From positions 1-64,000 of the forward strand of contig NZ_JACRYU010000012.1 of the NCBI RefSeq assembly GCF_014333445.1: a stretch of 64,000 nucleotides of DNA, given 5' to 3'. Both the position numbers and the translations under genes were made by a program. Every line of letters begins with the position of its first letter. The stretch's first letter is position 1. This document shows positions 28,672-38,623 of the stretch, piece after piece. The notes beneath the pieces are model-generated. The model worked only from the letters and a program-made list of their open reading frames with translations, made no database searches and was not told where the DNA came from. This DNA comes from Terrisporobacter mayombei. Its GTDB lineage: Bacteria; Bacillota; Clostridia; Peptostreptococcales; Peptostreptococcaceae.

Positions 28672-30123
28672 ATGACAAATGCATTAAATGGTTTAAACCC
28701 ATCATTAGTATTTAATTACTTTGAACAAATATCTCAAATACCTAGAGGTTCAGGTAAAGAAAAGCAAATAAGTGATTTCTTATACAAATTCGCTAAAGAT
28801 CTGAATCTAGAAGTTATACAAGATGAATATCTTAATATCTTAATAAGAAAGCCTGCTACTAAAGGATATGAAAATTGTCCTGGTGTTATATTACAAGGTC
28901 ATATGGATATGGTCTGCGAAAAAAACAAAGATGTAGACCATGATTTTGAAAAAGATCCGATAGAACTTAGAGTTATAGATGATATGATTTATGCCAATGG
29001 AACAACTCTTGGTGCTGATAATGGTATAGCTGTTGCTATGAGTATGGCTGTGTTAGCTTCAAATGATTTAGCTCATCCATCATTAGAAGTATTAATTACA
29101 TCTGATGAAGAGGCTGGTATGACTGGTGCAGGTGGTTTAGATGGTAGTTTATTAAAAGGTAAATATATAATCAACTTAGATTCAGAAGAAGAAGGATATC
29201 TATTAGTAAGTTGTGCTGGCGGAAATAGATCTCTTGTAACTTTACCTCTTGAATATAAAAATATAGAAGAAAATAAAGAAACTCTTTTAGTTGAATTAAA
29301 AGGTTTACTTGGTGGCCATTCAGGAATGGATATAGTAAAACAAAGAGCTAATTCAAATGTAGTAATGGGTAGAATATTAAATCTACTTGATGTTGAATTT
29401 GATTTAGTAGAAGTTAATGGTGGATCAAAAAGTAATGCAATACCTCGTGAATGCGAAGCTAAAATAGTTGTTAATAAAGATGATGTTGATACTCTTAAAA
29501 ATAATTTAATAAAAGTAGAATCTATATTAAAAAATGAATTCAAAACTTCAGATCCAGGATTAAAAATAGAATTATTACAATCTTCTACTAATAAAGTTCT
29601 TACTACTGAATGTAAAGTTAAAGCTATACAATTACTAAACTTAATTCCAAATGGAATACAAACTGTTAGTATGGATATAGAAGGCTTAGTAGAAAGTTCT
29701 ACTAACTTAGGTGTAGTAATAACTTCTGAAGATAAAATGACTTTCGAAAGTACTGTTAGAAGCTCTGTATCTACTTTAAGGGATTCTATAAACGATAGAA
29801 CTAAATTACTTTGTGATGCTGTTTCAGCTAATTTCGAAATTCATGCTCCATACCCTGCTTGGGAATATGCAAAAGGATCTAAATTAGAAGAAATATGCGT
29901 AGATGTTTATGAAAAATTAACAGGTAAAAAACCAGTTATTACTGCTATACATGCAGGATTAGAGTGTGGTTTATTACTTGCTAAAATGAACGGCGCTGAA
30001 GCAATTTCTATGGGACCAAATATGTTTGAAGTTCATACTCCAAATGAACACGTAAGTATAACTTCAATTAAAAATGTTTGGGATTACTTAGTTTTATTAT
30101 TAAAATCAATGAATCAATACTAA
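28672..30123 (+). CDS. pepD: aminoacyl-histidine dipeptidase (M20 family)
   Basis: A 483-residue cytosolic zinc dipeptidase. The metal and catalytic motifs are LQGHMDMVCEKN near residue 83, LGADNGIA near 116, and SDEEAGMTGA near 145. The lid/dimerisation domain and a C-terminal His in IHAGLECGLL complete the M20 fold. It stands as a single gene, divergent from mutS2, with AAGGAAGGGG upstream of the ATG and a strong terminator after it. Confidence 0.94.
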   Translation: MTNALNGLNPSLVFNYFEQISQIPRGSGKEKQISDFLYKFAKDLNLEVIQDEYLNILIRKPATKGYENCPGVILQGHMDMVCEKNKDVDHDFEKDPIELRVIDDMIYANGTTLGADNGIAVAMSMAVLASNDLAHPSLEVLITSDEEAGMTGAGGLDGSLLKGKYIINLDSEEEGYLLVSCAGGNRSLVTLPLEYKNIEENKETLLVELKGLLGGHSGMDIVKQRANSNVVMGRILNLLDVEFDLVEVNGGSKSNAIPRECEAKIVVNKDDVDTLKNNLIKVESILKNEFKTSDPGLKIELLQSSTNKVLTTECKVKAIQLLNLIPNGIQTVSMDIEGLVESSTNLGVVITSEDKMTFESTVRSSVSTLRDSINDRTKLLCDAVSANFEIHAPYPAWEYAKGSKLEEICVDVYEKLTGKKPVITAIHAGLECGLLLAKMNGAEAISMGPNMFEVHTPNEHVSITSIKNVWDYLVLLLKSMNQY

Positions 30124-30162
30124 AATTTTATTAGTTCACATTAATAATATAAAATTATAAAT

Positions 30163-30204
30163 AAAAATAGTACTAGATTATCCTCATAGTCTAGTACTAT
30201 TTTT
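30163..30204. terminator. bidirectional terminator pepD / U32 gene
   Basis: AAAAATAGTACTAGA (30163-30177) pairs perfectly with TCTAGTACTATTTTT (30190-30204). It serves the two convergent genes on its sides. Confidence 0.88.
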
Positions 30205-30210
30205 ATTTAT

Positions 30211-32622
30211 TTACTCAACACCTTTATAAAAGTGTCCAGTAGTCAGTCCTTTTTCATCTAATTTTGTATATAATTTACTTCCTTTAGGTCCAAGTCTAAA
30301 ATCATTTTCTATAACCTCAATATAAGCTGATAAAATTTCTCTTACTTCACTATCTTTCTCTCCAGTGAAATCTAGCCTAAATATATTAACACCAGTGTTA
30401 AATAACTCATTAAGATTATCTAATATACAAAGTGGTTTTGAGTTATAAATAGTTGTTCTACAGAATAAATCTTGAGATAATCTGTATTCTTCGCCTTTGA
30501 AGTCTCTAAGAGCATATCTACTTTCACTACATTCTTTACATCTCTTATCTTTTTTACAATCCCTAACCACAACACCCATAGGACAGTATTCACTTATCAT
30601 CATCGGTGTATATCCGTAAACTACACTTTCCACATCTATATCTGTGTAAGTTAATGTCTCTTCTATCTCATTCATATTAAGCTCTTGAGATATACAAACT
30701 GTATTGGCACCTTCATTTTTAAAGTGATTTATTGTTTCACTGTTAAATGAATTTAAATAGTAATCTATACAGAAGTTTTTATTTTTAAAGTATTCAATTG
30801 ACCCTAAGGTTCCAATTTGAATATTTGATAAATTTAAATCTCTAACTTTAGCTAATCTTTTATATTCTTTATTTCTAATAATTCTTGGTGCAGAATATAT
30901 CAGTTCTTTATTATAAGTTTGAGCAAGATGTAATGCTTCTTCAATAGTAGAAGTATCTTCATAATATATAGAATCTATTTCAAAATTTAAAACTTCTTTT
31001 AATTGTTCTAAATTTTTAACTTTAACTCTAATTTTTTTATCTTTATTCCTTTCTACTACTTGAGGATTATAAGATATTTTTTGATTTTTATATTTTCTTC
31101 CCTTAACAGGAATTCTTTCTTCACTTAGTATATCAATGCATTCTCTTCTCATTTGATTGATAACACTTATAGGTAAACTAACTCCTTCATCCAATTCTAT
31201 CTCTATATTTCTTAGTTCATAAGGAGTATTTCCTAATTTTCTAAGTTGAGTTTCTATTTTTTCTTTGCTCATTGGAACTTTTAATGCTTTCTCAACTACA
31301 AAATCACCTTTGACTATAGCTTCATTTCCTTGTAAGTCTTTAAATTTGATAATAGGATTTTCATTCAGCTTAACAACAACTTGTCCATCAATAAAGCTTT
31401 TAGCTAATTCTTTCTCTTGTTTAAAAGTACTTTGAACTCTATCTATTAATTTAGTATCAGATGTTTTAAATATCATCTGATTTCTTCTAGCTTCACCAAT
31501 AAAGTCTATCTCTATAGTTTCACCTTTATAACCAATATCAGTAATTTCTTTTCCTTTTATAATTCTTCCTATTACTCCACCACCTAAATTAATTCCATCA
31601 CCTTTTTTTAGGTTTTCTTCTAGAGCAATTTTTAATCTTTTAGCTTTTTTATTATAATCTACTACTCTTCCTATATATAATCCTTGATTATTAGGTATTT
31701 GAGAATTCATAACATCTTTTCCTACCTCACCAAGTAAAAGCCCCTTTGTAAATTTTCGGTTGAAGATAGTATATAAATCAGTCATTATATCATGAGATAC
31801 ACTTATCCTCTTACTTCTTAAATAATCATCTAAGGCTTCTTTATAGCTTCCAACAACTGTAGCTACATATTCAGGCTTTTTCATCCTTCCTTCAATCTTA
31901 AGAGAATAAACTCCTGCATCAATTATTTGGTTAATTTCTTCTATTGCATTTAAATCTCTAGTACTTAATAAATAATCTCCATCGTAAGATACTTCTTCAC
32001 CTGTATAAATATCAATCATTTTATATTTTTGTCTACATGGTTGAGCACATCTACCTCTATTACCTGACCTATTACCAATCATACTACTCATTAAGCATTG
32101 ACCTGAATAGCATACACATAAAGCCCCATGAACAAATACTTCTATATCAACGTTAGTATTATCACAAATATGCTTTATTTCATCTACATTTAATTCTCTT
32201 GCTAAAACAACTCTATCAAACCCTAAACTCTCTAAATATTTAACATCTTCAAGTGAATGAGCAACCATTTGAGTACTTGCATGTAGCTCGAAATCAGGAA
32301 GAAGTCTTTTTATAGTCATTGCAGCACCAATATCTTGTAATATTAATGCATCAATATCTATATCATATAAGAATTTAACATATTCAATAAAGTCCTCTAA
32401 TTCACTTTGTTTTATAAGTGTATTTGTTGTTACAAAAACTCTTACACCTCTAATATGTGCATATTTTACTGCTTCTTTTAATTCATCTCTATCAAAATTA
32501 TTAGCAGATGCTCTTGCACTAAAATCCTTGCCTCCTAAATAAACTGCATGTGCACCATTTTGTACTGCAGCCTTTAAAGATTCAAAAGAACCTACTGGGG
32601 CTAATAATTCCACATCTTTCAT
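30211..32622 (-). CDS. U32 family peptidase-like protein (DUF3656, RlhA/YrrO type)
   Basis: An 803-residue protein. An N-terminal U32 domain opens ELLAPVGSFESLKAAVQNGAHAVYLG and has the Cys-rich motif CVCYSGQCLMSSMIG near residue 168. A central DUF3656 region follows, then a second, C-terminal U32-like half with CPMGVVVRDCKKDKRCKEC. Homologues are now known as iron-sulfur RNA hydroxylation enzymes (RlhA makes 5-hydroxycytidine in 23S rRNA). Transfer of that function here is inference; 'peptidase' is a historical label. Confidence 0.85.
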   Translation of the reverse strand: MKDVELLAPVGSFESLKAAVQNGAHAVYLGGKDFSARASANNFDRDELKEAVKYAHIRGVRVFVTTNTLIKQSELEDFIEYVKFLYDIDIDALILQDIGAAMTIKRLLPDFELHASTQMVAHSLEDVKYLESLGFDRVVLARELNVDEIKHICDNTNVDIEVFVHGALCVCYSGQCLMSSMIGNRSGNRGRCAQPCRQKYKMIDIYTGEEVSYDGDYLLSTRDLNAIEEINQIIDAGVYSLKIEGRMKKPEYVATVVGSYKEALDDYLRSKRISVSHDIMTDLYTIFNRKFTKGLLLGEVGKDVMNSQIPNNQGLYIGRVVDYNKKAKRLKIALEENLKKGDGINLGGGVIGRIIKGKEITDIGYKGETIEIDFIGEARRNQMIFKTSDTKLIDRVQSTFKQEKELAKSFIDGQVVVKLNENPIIKFKDLQGNEAIVKGDFVVEKALKVPMSKEKIETQLRKLGNTPYELRNIEIELDEGVSLPISVINQMRRECIDILSEERIPVKGRKYKNQKISYNPQVVERNKDKKIRVKVKNLEQLKEVLNFEIDSIYYEDTSTIEEALHLAQTYNKELIYSAPRIIRNKEYKRLAKVRDLNLSNIQIGTLGSIEYFKNKNFCIDYYLNSFNSETINHFKNEGANTVCISQELNMNEIEETLTYTDIDVESVVYGYTPMMISEYCPMGVVVRDCKKDKRCKECSESRYALRDFKGEEYRLSQDLFCRTTIYNSKPLCILDNLNELFNTGVNIFRLDFTGEKDSEVREILSAYIEVIENDFRLGPKGSKLYTKLDEKGLTTGHFYKGVE

Positions 32623-32648
32623 ATATAACCTCCATTTTTACGTTAAAA

Positions 32649-32683
32649 GGGTGTTTCAAAACTTCTAATCATTTGAAACACCC
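32649..32683 (-). terminator. terminator after zapA
   Basis: GGGTGTTTCAAA (32649-32660) pairs with TTTGAAACACCC (32672-32683). A short TTTT follows on the minus strand. It separates the pheST-zapA unit from the U32 gene. Confidence 0.7.
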
Positions 32684-32696
32684 CCATAATATTTAG

Positions 32697-33296
32697 TTAT
32701 AGAGCACCTTCTCTATCTTTTAACTTATTCTCTAGTTCTGTATACTTAAGTTGTAATTCGTAAGTTTTATTCTGCCATTCACAAGACATATTTTCGGCTA
32801 TTCTAGCTCTTTCAGTAGCTTCATTAGCTTCTGCTCTTAGCCCTCCAACTTCAGCTTTATATTTCTCTAGTTCTAATTTTATTTCTTCAGTATATTTGTT
32901 TAGATTTTCAATTTCATTATCTTTTTCCCTTAATTTACTATTAAGTTCTTCTATATGATAATCTTTCTCCTTCATTTCCAGTTCTTTTTGTTCTAACTCA
33001 CCACTAATATGTTCAACTTCTACTTTTGCTTCTTCAGTTGGTCTATCTATTTCATTTTTTAATAATTCAAGTTCATTATGCAGCTCTTCATTTTCGCTAG
33101 AACAATCAAATAAAATATCTGCAATATTTAAACAAGCAACTATAGAAGTAGTAACTGAATTAAGCTTAGAATTACCTTCTCTAACTTTTCTCATTTCGTC
33201 ATCCACATATCTAGCTATGGTTTTCATTTGTTCTGGATTTTTCTTACTAACAATGTTATAATCAGAACCTTGGATATTAACAACTACCTTATTCAT
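32697..33296 (-). CDS. zapA: cell division protein ZapA with long coiled-coil tail
   Basis: The first 80 of 199 residues are a ZapA domain (VVVNIQGSDYNIVSKKNPEQ, then ARYVDDEM and the N-A-D region CLNIADILFD). ZapA promotes FtsZ filament bundling at the division site. Residues 85-198 form one long charged coiled coil rich in E, K and L, roughly doubling the usual 85-110 residues. It follows pheT by 27 bases with a GGGGGA ribosome binding site. Confidence 0.85.
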   Translation of the reverse strand: MNKVVVNIQGSDYNIVSKKNPEQMKTIARYVDDEMRKVREGNSKLNSVTTSIVACLNIADILFDCSSENEELHNELELLKNEIDRPTEEAKVEVEHISGELEQKELEMKEKDYHIEELNSKLREKDNEIENLNKYTEEIKLELEKYKAEVGGLRAEANEATERARIAENMSCEWQNKTYELQLKYTELENKLKDREGAL

Positions 33297-33323
33297 CTCA
33301 CTAATCCCCCTATCAAAGATGAG

Positions 33324-35717
33324 TTAGTTTGATCTTAGTTTTGCATCTAGTTTTTCTTCTAACTCTCTTATTATATTTTGGTGTACTTTATTTACATCTT
33401 CATCTGTAAGAGTTTTATCTTTACTTCTATATATAATAGAGTATGCTATTGATTTATATCCTTCTGCTATCTGAGCACCTTTATATACATCAAATAATTT
33501 ATAACTTTCTAATAAATCTTCTCCATTAGCTTTTATTATATCTTCTATTTGTTTAACTATGATATCATCTTTTACTAATATAGCAATATCTCTAGAAGTT
33601 GATGGATATTTTGGTAATGGATTGTATATTATTGTTCTATCTGATTTATCAAATATTAAATCTAAATCTAGCTCTGCAAGATATACTCTTTGTCCTAGGC
33701 TGTAGTTATCTATAACTTCTGGGTGAACTTCACCGAAAGTACCGATATATATGTCATTATACATTATTGTAGCACATCTTCCTGGGTGGAATGTAGTATT
33801 ATTAGTTTCTGGTATAATTTCATATCCTTCAAATCCAACAGATTCAAGTATAGCTTCTAAAGCTCCTTTTAATACAAAGAAATCAACTTCTTTTCCATAC
33901 ATACCAACACATAAGTGATTAGTCTCTATAGGTAATCCTTCTTGTGGAGTGAATGTATGGCCACATTCAAATGCTAATGCACTTTCTACTTTACGAGATA
34001 TGTTTGTATATAATACATTTAACATACTTGGCATCATAGTAGTTCTCATTACAGAAGTATCTTCTCCAAGTGGATTTATTAACTCAACATAATTTCTCTT
34101 TTTATCATCTGCAGGTAATTTTATTTTATCTAAAGATTTAGGACTTACAAATGAGTAAGTTAATATTTCGTTTAATCCTATACTTGTAGCTGTATTCTTT
34201 ATTGTATCCATGAATTTTTGTTTTGGAGTTTTAACACCAGCAGTAGCATTACCTTCTAATTGTTCAGATGGTATATTTTCAAATCCGTATATTCTAGCTA
34301 TTTCCTCATATATATCAGCTTCTTGTTCTATATCTAATCTGAATGATGGAACTTCTATAACTACTTCATCAGCAGATTTTAAATCACATTTAAACTCTAA
34401 ATCTTCTAATATCTTAACGAATCCATCCAATGATAAATCTATTCCTATATTTTTTATTATTCTAGATGGGTTTACAGTTAAAGTTTGAACTTCTTGTTTA
34501 ATTGGGTAATCTTCAGCAGTTCCTCTTAAAACCCTACCTGCTCCTAGTATTTCTACTAATTGACAAGCTCTTTCAACACCTGTTATTGAAAGATTTGTAG
34601 CTATTCCTTTTTCGTATCTTCCAGATGCTTCTGTTCTAAGTCCTAACTTTTTAGATGTAGCTCTTATGCTATCTGCATTAAATGCAGCTCCTTCAAATAA
34701 TACTTCTGTAGTATTTTCAGATACTTCTGAGTTTAAACCACCCATAACACCAGCTATAGCAACTGTTTTTTCTCCATCAGTTATAACTAACATATCTTTA
34801 TCTAAAGTTCTTTCAACTTCATCTAAAGTAGTGAATTTTTCTCCTTCTTGAGCATTTCTAACAACTATTTTTCCAGTTGGAAGTTGATTTAAATCAAATG
34901 CATGTAGTGGTTGACCTTGCTCTAACATTACGAAGTTAGTTATATCAACTATGTTATTTATTGGTCTAACCCCAGCTTCTATAAGTCTTCTTTGCATCCA
35001 GTATGGAGATGGCTCTATTTTTACATCTTTAACTATTCTTGCACCATATCTCATACAAAGTTCTGGATTTTCAACTTTTACATCAAAGTTTATTTCTTCA
35101 TCACATTCTTTTACTTCTATTTCAGGATAGTTTATTTTTTCTCCTATTGTCACAGCTGCTTCTCTAGCTATACCTATCATAGATCTACAATCAGGTCTAT
35201 TTGCAGTTAATTCAAAATCTATTATGGCATCATTTAATCCTAAGAACTCTTTTATATCTTGTCCTATTACTAAGTTATCCATGCCATTTAAGATATAGAT
35301 TCCACCTTTACTTTCTTCATTAATAAAGTTTTCATCTATTCCTAATTCTTCTGCTGAGCATAACATACCATGAGATGCTTCGCCTCTTAATTTACCTTTT
35401 TTGATTTTTATTCCACCAGGTAATGTAGCATTTACTTTAGCAACTGGAACTATATCTCCTTCAGAAACATTTTTTGCTCCTGTACATATTTGAACAAGTT
35501 CTTCTTCTCCAACATTTACTTGACAAACTACTAATTTATCAGCATTTGGATGTTGGTCTATTTTTTCTATTTGCCCTATTACAACATTGCTTATTTCTTT
35601 TCCTAAAAACTCAACTGTTTCAACCTTTGTTCCAGTCATAGTCATTTTGTCAGCAAACTCAACTGTATCCATATCTATATTAACGTAATCTCTAATCCAT
35701 TTTACAGGTACTAACAT
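33324..35717 (-). CDS. pheT: phenylalanyl-tRNA synthetase beta subunit
   Basis: A 797-residue subunit with an N-terminal tRNA-binding (EMAP-like) domain (KIDQHPNADKLVVCQVNVG), B3/B4 editing domains (RPDCRSMIGIAREAA), B5, a core domain and a C-terminal anticodon-binding (FDX-ACB) domain starting YPSTSRDIAI. It forms an alpha2beta2 enzyme with PheS, whose gene is 19 bases upstream. Confidence 0.97.
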   Translation of the reverse strand: MLVPVKWIRDYVNIDMDTVEFADKMTMTGTKVETVEFLGKEISNVVIGQIEKIDQHPNADKLVVCQVNVGEEELVQICTGAKNVSEGDIVPVAKVNATLPGGIKIKKGKLRGEASHGMLCSAEELGIDENFINEESKGGIYILNGMDNLVIGQDIKEFLGLNDAIIDFELTANRPDCRSMIGIAREAAVTIGEKINYPEIEVKECDEEINFDVKVENPELCMRYGARIVKDVKIEPSPYWMQRRLIEAGVRPINNIVDITNFVMLEQGQPLHAFDLNQLPTGKIVVRNAQEGEKFTTLDEVERTLDKDMLVITDGEKTVAIAGVMGGLNSEVSENTTEVLFEGAAFNADSIRATSKKLGLRTEASGRYEKGIATNLSITGVERACQLVEILGAGRVLRGTAEDYPIKQEVQTLTVNPSRIIKNIGIDLSLDGFVKILEDLEFKCDLKSADEVVIEVPSFRLDIEQEADIYEEIARIYGFENIPSEQLEGNATAGVKTPKQKFMDTIKNTATSIGLNEILTYSFVSPKSLDKIKLPADDKKRNYVELINPLGEDTSVMRTTMMPSMLNVLYTNISRKVESALAFECGHTFTPQEGLPIETNHLCVGMYGKEVDFFVLKGALEAILESVGFEGYEIIPETNNTTFHPGRCATIMYNDIYIGTFGEVHPEVIDNYSLGQRVYLAELDLDLIFDKSDRTIIYNPLPKYPSTSRDIAILVKDDIIVKQIEDIIKANGEDLLESYKLFDVYKGAQIAEGYKSIAYSIIYRSKDKTLTDEDVNKVHQNIIRELEEKLDAKLRSN

Positions 35718-35736
35718 TTTATTTTCCTCCTTTTTA

Positions 35737-36756
35737 TTAGAATTGATTTAAAAATCTCATATCATTTTCAACTAATAATCTAATATCATCTATCTCATAT
35801 TTAAGCATAGCAAGTCTTTCAACTCCCATACCAAATGCAAATCCGCTGTACACCTCTGGGTCTATACCACAGTTTCTAAGTACGTTTGGATGAACCATAC
35901 CTGCTCCAAGTATTTCTATCCAACCTTCACCTTTACACATTTGACATCCATCTCCACCACACTTGAAGCAAGTAACATCTATTTCAGCACTTGGCTCTGT
36001 GAATGGGAAGTTATGAGGTCTGAATTTAGTTCTAGTTTTATCTCCAAATAATTTCTTAACAAATAATTCTAAAGTTCCTTTAAATTGAGCCATAGTTATG
36101 TTTTTTCCAACTACTAACCCTTCTATTTGATGGAACATTGGTGAATGTGTTGCATCTAATGAGTCATTTCTAAAACATCTACCTGGAGATATTATTTTTA
36201 TCGGTAATTCTTGGCTTTTCATAGTTCTTACTTGTACTGGAGATGTTTGAGTTCTAAGTAGTAATTCACTATTTATATAGAACGTATCCGACATATCTCT
36301 TGATGGATGATTCTTTGGTGCATTTAAGGCATCGAAGTTATTTTCTATAGTTTCAACCTCTGGACCTTCTGCTACTGAGAATCCTATTCCCATGAATATT
36401 TCAGTAACCTCATCTATTATTTGAGTTATAGGATGTCTTTTTCCTACTGTGAAAGTTTTACCTGGCATAGTAACATCTATAACTTCTTTAGCAAGTCTTT
36501 TTTCTAAATCTGCTTTCTTTATTTCTTCTCTTTTTAGGTTTATTTCTGACTCTATGGCTTCTCTTACTTCATTTGCTACTTTCCCCATTTCTGGTCTTTC
36601 TTCAGCAGATAATTTACCCATACCTTTTAATATTGCAGTAAGTTCACCTTTTTTACCAGAGTATTTAACTCTTAGGCTATCTAACTCTTCCATTGAAGAA
36701 GATCCTTTAATTTCACTTAAAGCTCTCTCTTTTAAGCTTATTAATTGTTCTTTCAC
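35737..36756 (-). CDS. pheS: phenylalanyl-tRNA synthetase alpha subunit
   Basis: A 339-residue class II synthetase catalytic subunit with the N-terminal coiled coil, motif 2 ([21 protein letters not shown]) split by standard spacing, and motif 3 ([15 protein letters not shown]). Two in-frame GTG codons are possible. GGAAGG abuts the first (36765) but lies nine bases before the second (36756), which is chosen. The gene is preceded by a T-box leader with a Phe specifier. Confidence 0.95.
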   Translation of the reverse strand: MKEQLISLKERALSEIKGSSSMEELDSLRVKYSGKKGELTAILKGMGKLSAEERPEMGKVANEVREAIESEINLKREEIKKADLEKRLAKEVIDVTMPGKTFTVGKRHPITQIIDEVTEIFMGIGFSVAEGPEVETIENNFDALNAPKNHPSRDMSDTFYINSELLLRTQTSPVQVRTMKSQELPIKIISPGRCFRNDSLDATHSPMFHQIEGLVVGKNITMAQFKGTLELFVKKLFGDKTRTKFRPHNFPFTEPSAEIDVTCFKCGGDGCQMCKGEGWIEILGAGMVHPNVLRNCGIDPEVYSGFAFGMGVERLAMLKYEIDDIRLLVENDMRFLNQF

Positions 36757-36814
36757 GTTTTTCACCCTTCCATATATTTTGATAAAAATGATTTTAAAAA
36801 TAAATTTTTCTTAC

Positions 36815-37083
36815 AATAAAAAAAGCCCTTCATCCCAGCTAGGGACGAAAGACTGTTATTCGCGGTACCACCCTAGTAGTTTAATAATTTTAAAAATATT
36901 ATTAAACCACTCAACTAAACTTAACGCGCTCAACGTTAAAACCTACTTATTTCTGTTCAGCTTTAATGCTCCAGAGTGAACTTCTTATAACTTCTTAGTA
37001 AATACTCACAGCAAATGTATTTTTCTCTTTCCTAAGTTAAATTATAATACTTTTCTCTATCATCACTTTTAATATTTAGTTTT
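36815..37083 (-). ncRNA. T-box riboswitch, phenylalanine
   Basis: The minus strand carries the T-box sequence GGGTGGTACCGCG (complement of 36861-36873) followed by a terminator hairpin (36842-36854 pairs with 36824-36836) and a run of T. The likely specifier codon TTC is the complement of 36978-36980, four bases before TGGAGC. The same spacing is seen in the thrS T-box of this window. Uncharged tRNA-Phe would favour the antiterminator and raise pheST expression. Confidence 0.92.
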
Positions 37084-37090
37084 TGTTCAT

Positions 37091-37119
37091 ATTATAGCAT
37101 ATATGATATGCTCATTCAA
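37091..37119 (-). promoter_or_regulatory. sigma-A-type promoter of the pheST T-box
   Basis: TTGAAT (complement of 37114-37119), a 17-base spacer and TATAAT (complement of 37091-37096). It lies just after the stop of the RNA methyltransferase gene and just upstream of the T-box. Confidence 0.8.
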
Positions 37120-37123
37120 CAGA

Positions 37124-37921
37124 TTACCCTAAATATTTTTTTATTTCATACATTAATATAGCTGATGAAATAGCTGCATTTAAAGATTCAGCATTTCCGT
37201 AAATAGGTATTTTTACCAATATATCTGATTCTTTTATCAGATCATCATTTACTCCATTGGCTTCATTTCCTATTACTAAAGCAATTTTATTATCATAATT
37301 TATTTTATGATAATAATTTTCTGTGTCTAAATAACTAGATACTATTTTAAAGTCGTTATTTCTTAATTCTTTTATACATTCTTCTTGAGTAGTATGTATA
37401 ACTTTCATATCAAATATAGAACCCATGGTAGATCTTATAACTTTAGGATTATATATATCTACACATCCTTTTAAGGCTATTATAGCATCTACGCCTGCCG
37501 CATCAGCAGTTCTTATTATCGTTCCCATATTACCTGGATCTTGTATTCTATCTAAAATTAATACAAATTTATCCTTATCTTCTATATTATATTCGATTTT
37601 TCTTTCTTTAAACTTAATAACACCTAAAATTCCTTGAGTATTTTCTGTATCTACTAGCTCTTTAAATATTTTATTAGTAGTTTTAAACACTTTTATATTT
37701 CTTCCATTCAACAAATTAAGGAAGTTTCTATGCTCTTCTTTATCTTCAAAATTTTCATTTATGAATACATAATCCAAGTCTGCATTACATTCTATCGCAA
37801 GAGTTAAAATTCTATATCCTTCAATTATATATCTTGATTCTTTTTGTCTATTCTTACTTTTTAATAATGATTTAGTGTATTTTACTCTTTCATTATCTTT
37901 ACTACTTATATCTATAGGCAT
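37124..37921 (-). CDS. TrmH/SpoU family RNA 2'-O-methyltransferase
   Basis: A 265-residue SPOUT methyltransferase. An N-terminal substrate-binding domain opens NERVKYTKSLLKSKNRQKESRYIIEG. The knotted catalytic domain has the motifs LDRIQDPGNMGTIIRTADAAG, ALVIGNEANGV and IPIYGNAESLNAAISSAI. Homologues methylate 23S rRNA; the exact nucleotide cannot be told from sequence. It follows ktrA by 11 bases, so it probably shares that transcript. Confidence 0.9.
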   Translation of the reverse strand: MPIDISSKDNERVKYTKSLLKSKNRQKESRYIIEGYRILTLAIECNADLDYVFINENFEDKEEHRNFLNLLNGRNIKVFKTTNKIFKELVDTENTQGILGVIKFKERKIEYNIEDKDKFVLILDRIQDPGNMGTIIRTADAAGVDAIIALKGCVDIYNPKVIRSTMGSIFDMKVIHTTQEECIKELRNNDFKIVSSYLDTENYYHKINYDNKIALVIGNEANGVNDDLIKESDILVKIPIYGNAESLNAAISSAILMYEIKKYLG

Positions 37922-37932
37922 TTTACATTCTC

Positions 37933-38595
37933 CTACCTTGAATTTTTATCTTTAGTAACTATAGCACTTATATTACTATTTTTTCCTATAACTACTAGTA
38001 TGCTATTTTTTTGTAATTGTTCCTCTGGAGAAGGTATAACATTTATTTTATCTCCATTCTTAATTGCTAGTATAGTTATTTCATATTTAGCTCTTAAGTC
38101 TAATTCTATTAATGTCTTACCAACCCATTTATTTGGTGTAACAATTTCCATAATTGAGTACTCTGGATCTAATTCTATATGATCTAGTATATTATCTGAT
38201 ACTAAATTATGTGCAACTCTTATTCCCATATCTCTTTCTGGGAACACTACCCTGTCTGCACCTATCTTATATAGTACTTTTGCCTGAAGTTCATCTTTAG
38301 CCTTACATACAACGTGCTCTACTCCCATCTCTTTTGCAATAAGAGTAGCCATTATAGATGCTCTTATATCAGAGCCTATTGCTATTATTGCCACATCAAA
38401 GTTTCCTAGTCCTAAAGATCTAAGTGCAAATTCATCAGTTACATCCACAACAGCCACATGAGTAACTTTATCTGATAAGCTTTGAATTATTTCTTCATTT
38501 TTATCTATAGCCATAACTTGATGGCCTAATAAATTCATAGTTGTCGCAAGAGAGGAACCAAACCTTCCACAACCTATAACTATATACTGTTTCAT
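37933..38595 (-). CDS. ktrA: potassium uptake regulatory subunit KtrA (TrkA-N/TrkA-C)
   Basis: A 220-residue cytosolic gating subunit. The RCK Rossmann domain begins YIVIGCGRFGSSLATTMNLLGH and contains AIDKNEE for nucleotide binding. The C-terminal RCK_C domain begins near residue 135. It controls the KtrB channel encoded just upstream. GAAAGG lies nine bases before the ATG at 38595, which is preferred over ATG 38604. Confidence 0.92.
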   Translation of the reverse strand: MKQYIVIGCGRFGSSLATTMNLLGHQVMAIDKNEEIIQSLSDKVTHVAVVDVTDEFALRSLGLGNFDVAIIAIGSDIRASIMATLIAKEMGVEHVVCKAKDELQAKVLYKIGADRVVFPERDMGIRVAHNLVSDNILDHIELDPEYSIMEIVTPNKWVGKTLIELDLRAKYEITILAIKNGDKINVIPSPEEQLQKNSILVVIGKNSNISAIVTKDKNSR

Positions 38596-38623
38596 AATTT
38601 TCATCCTTTCAAATATGTGATTT

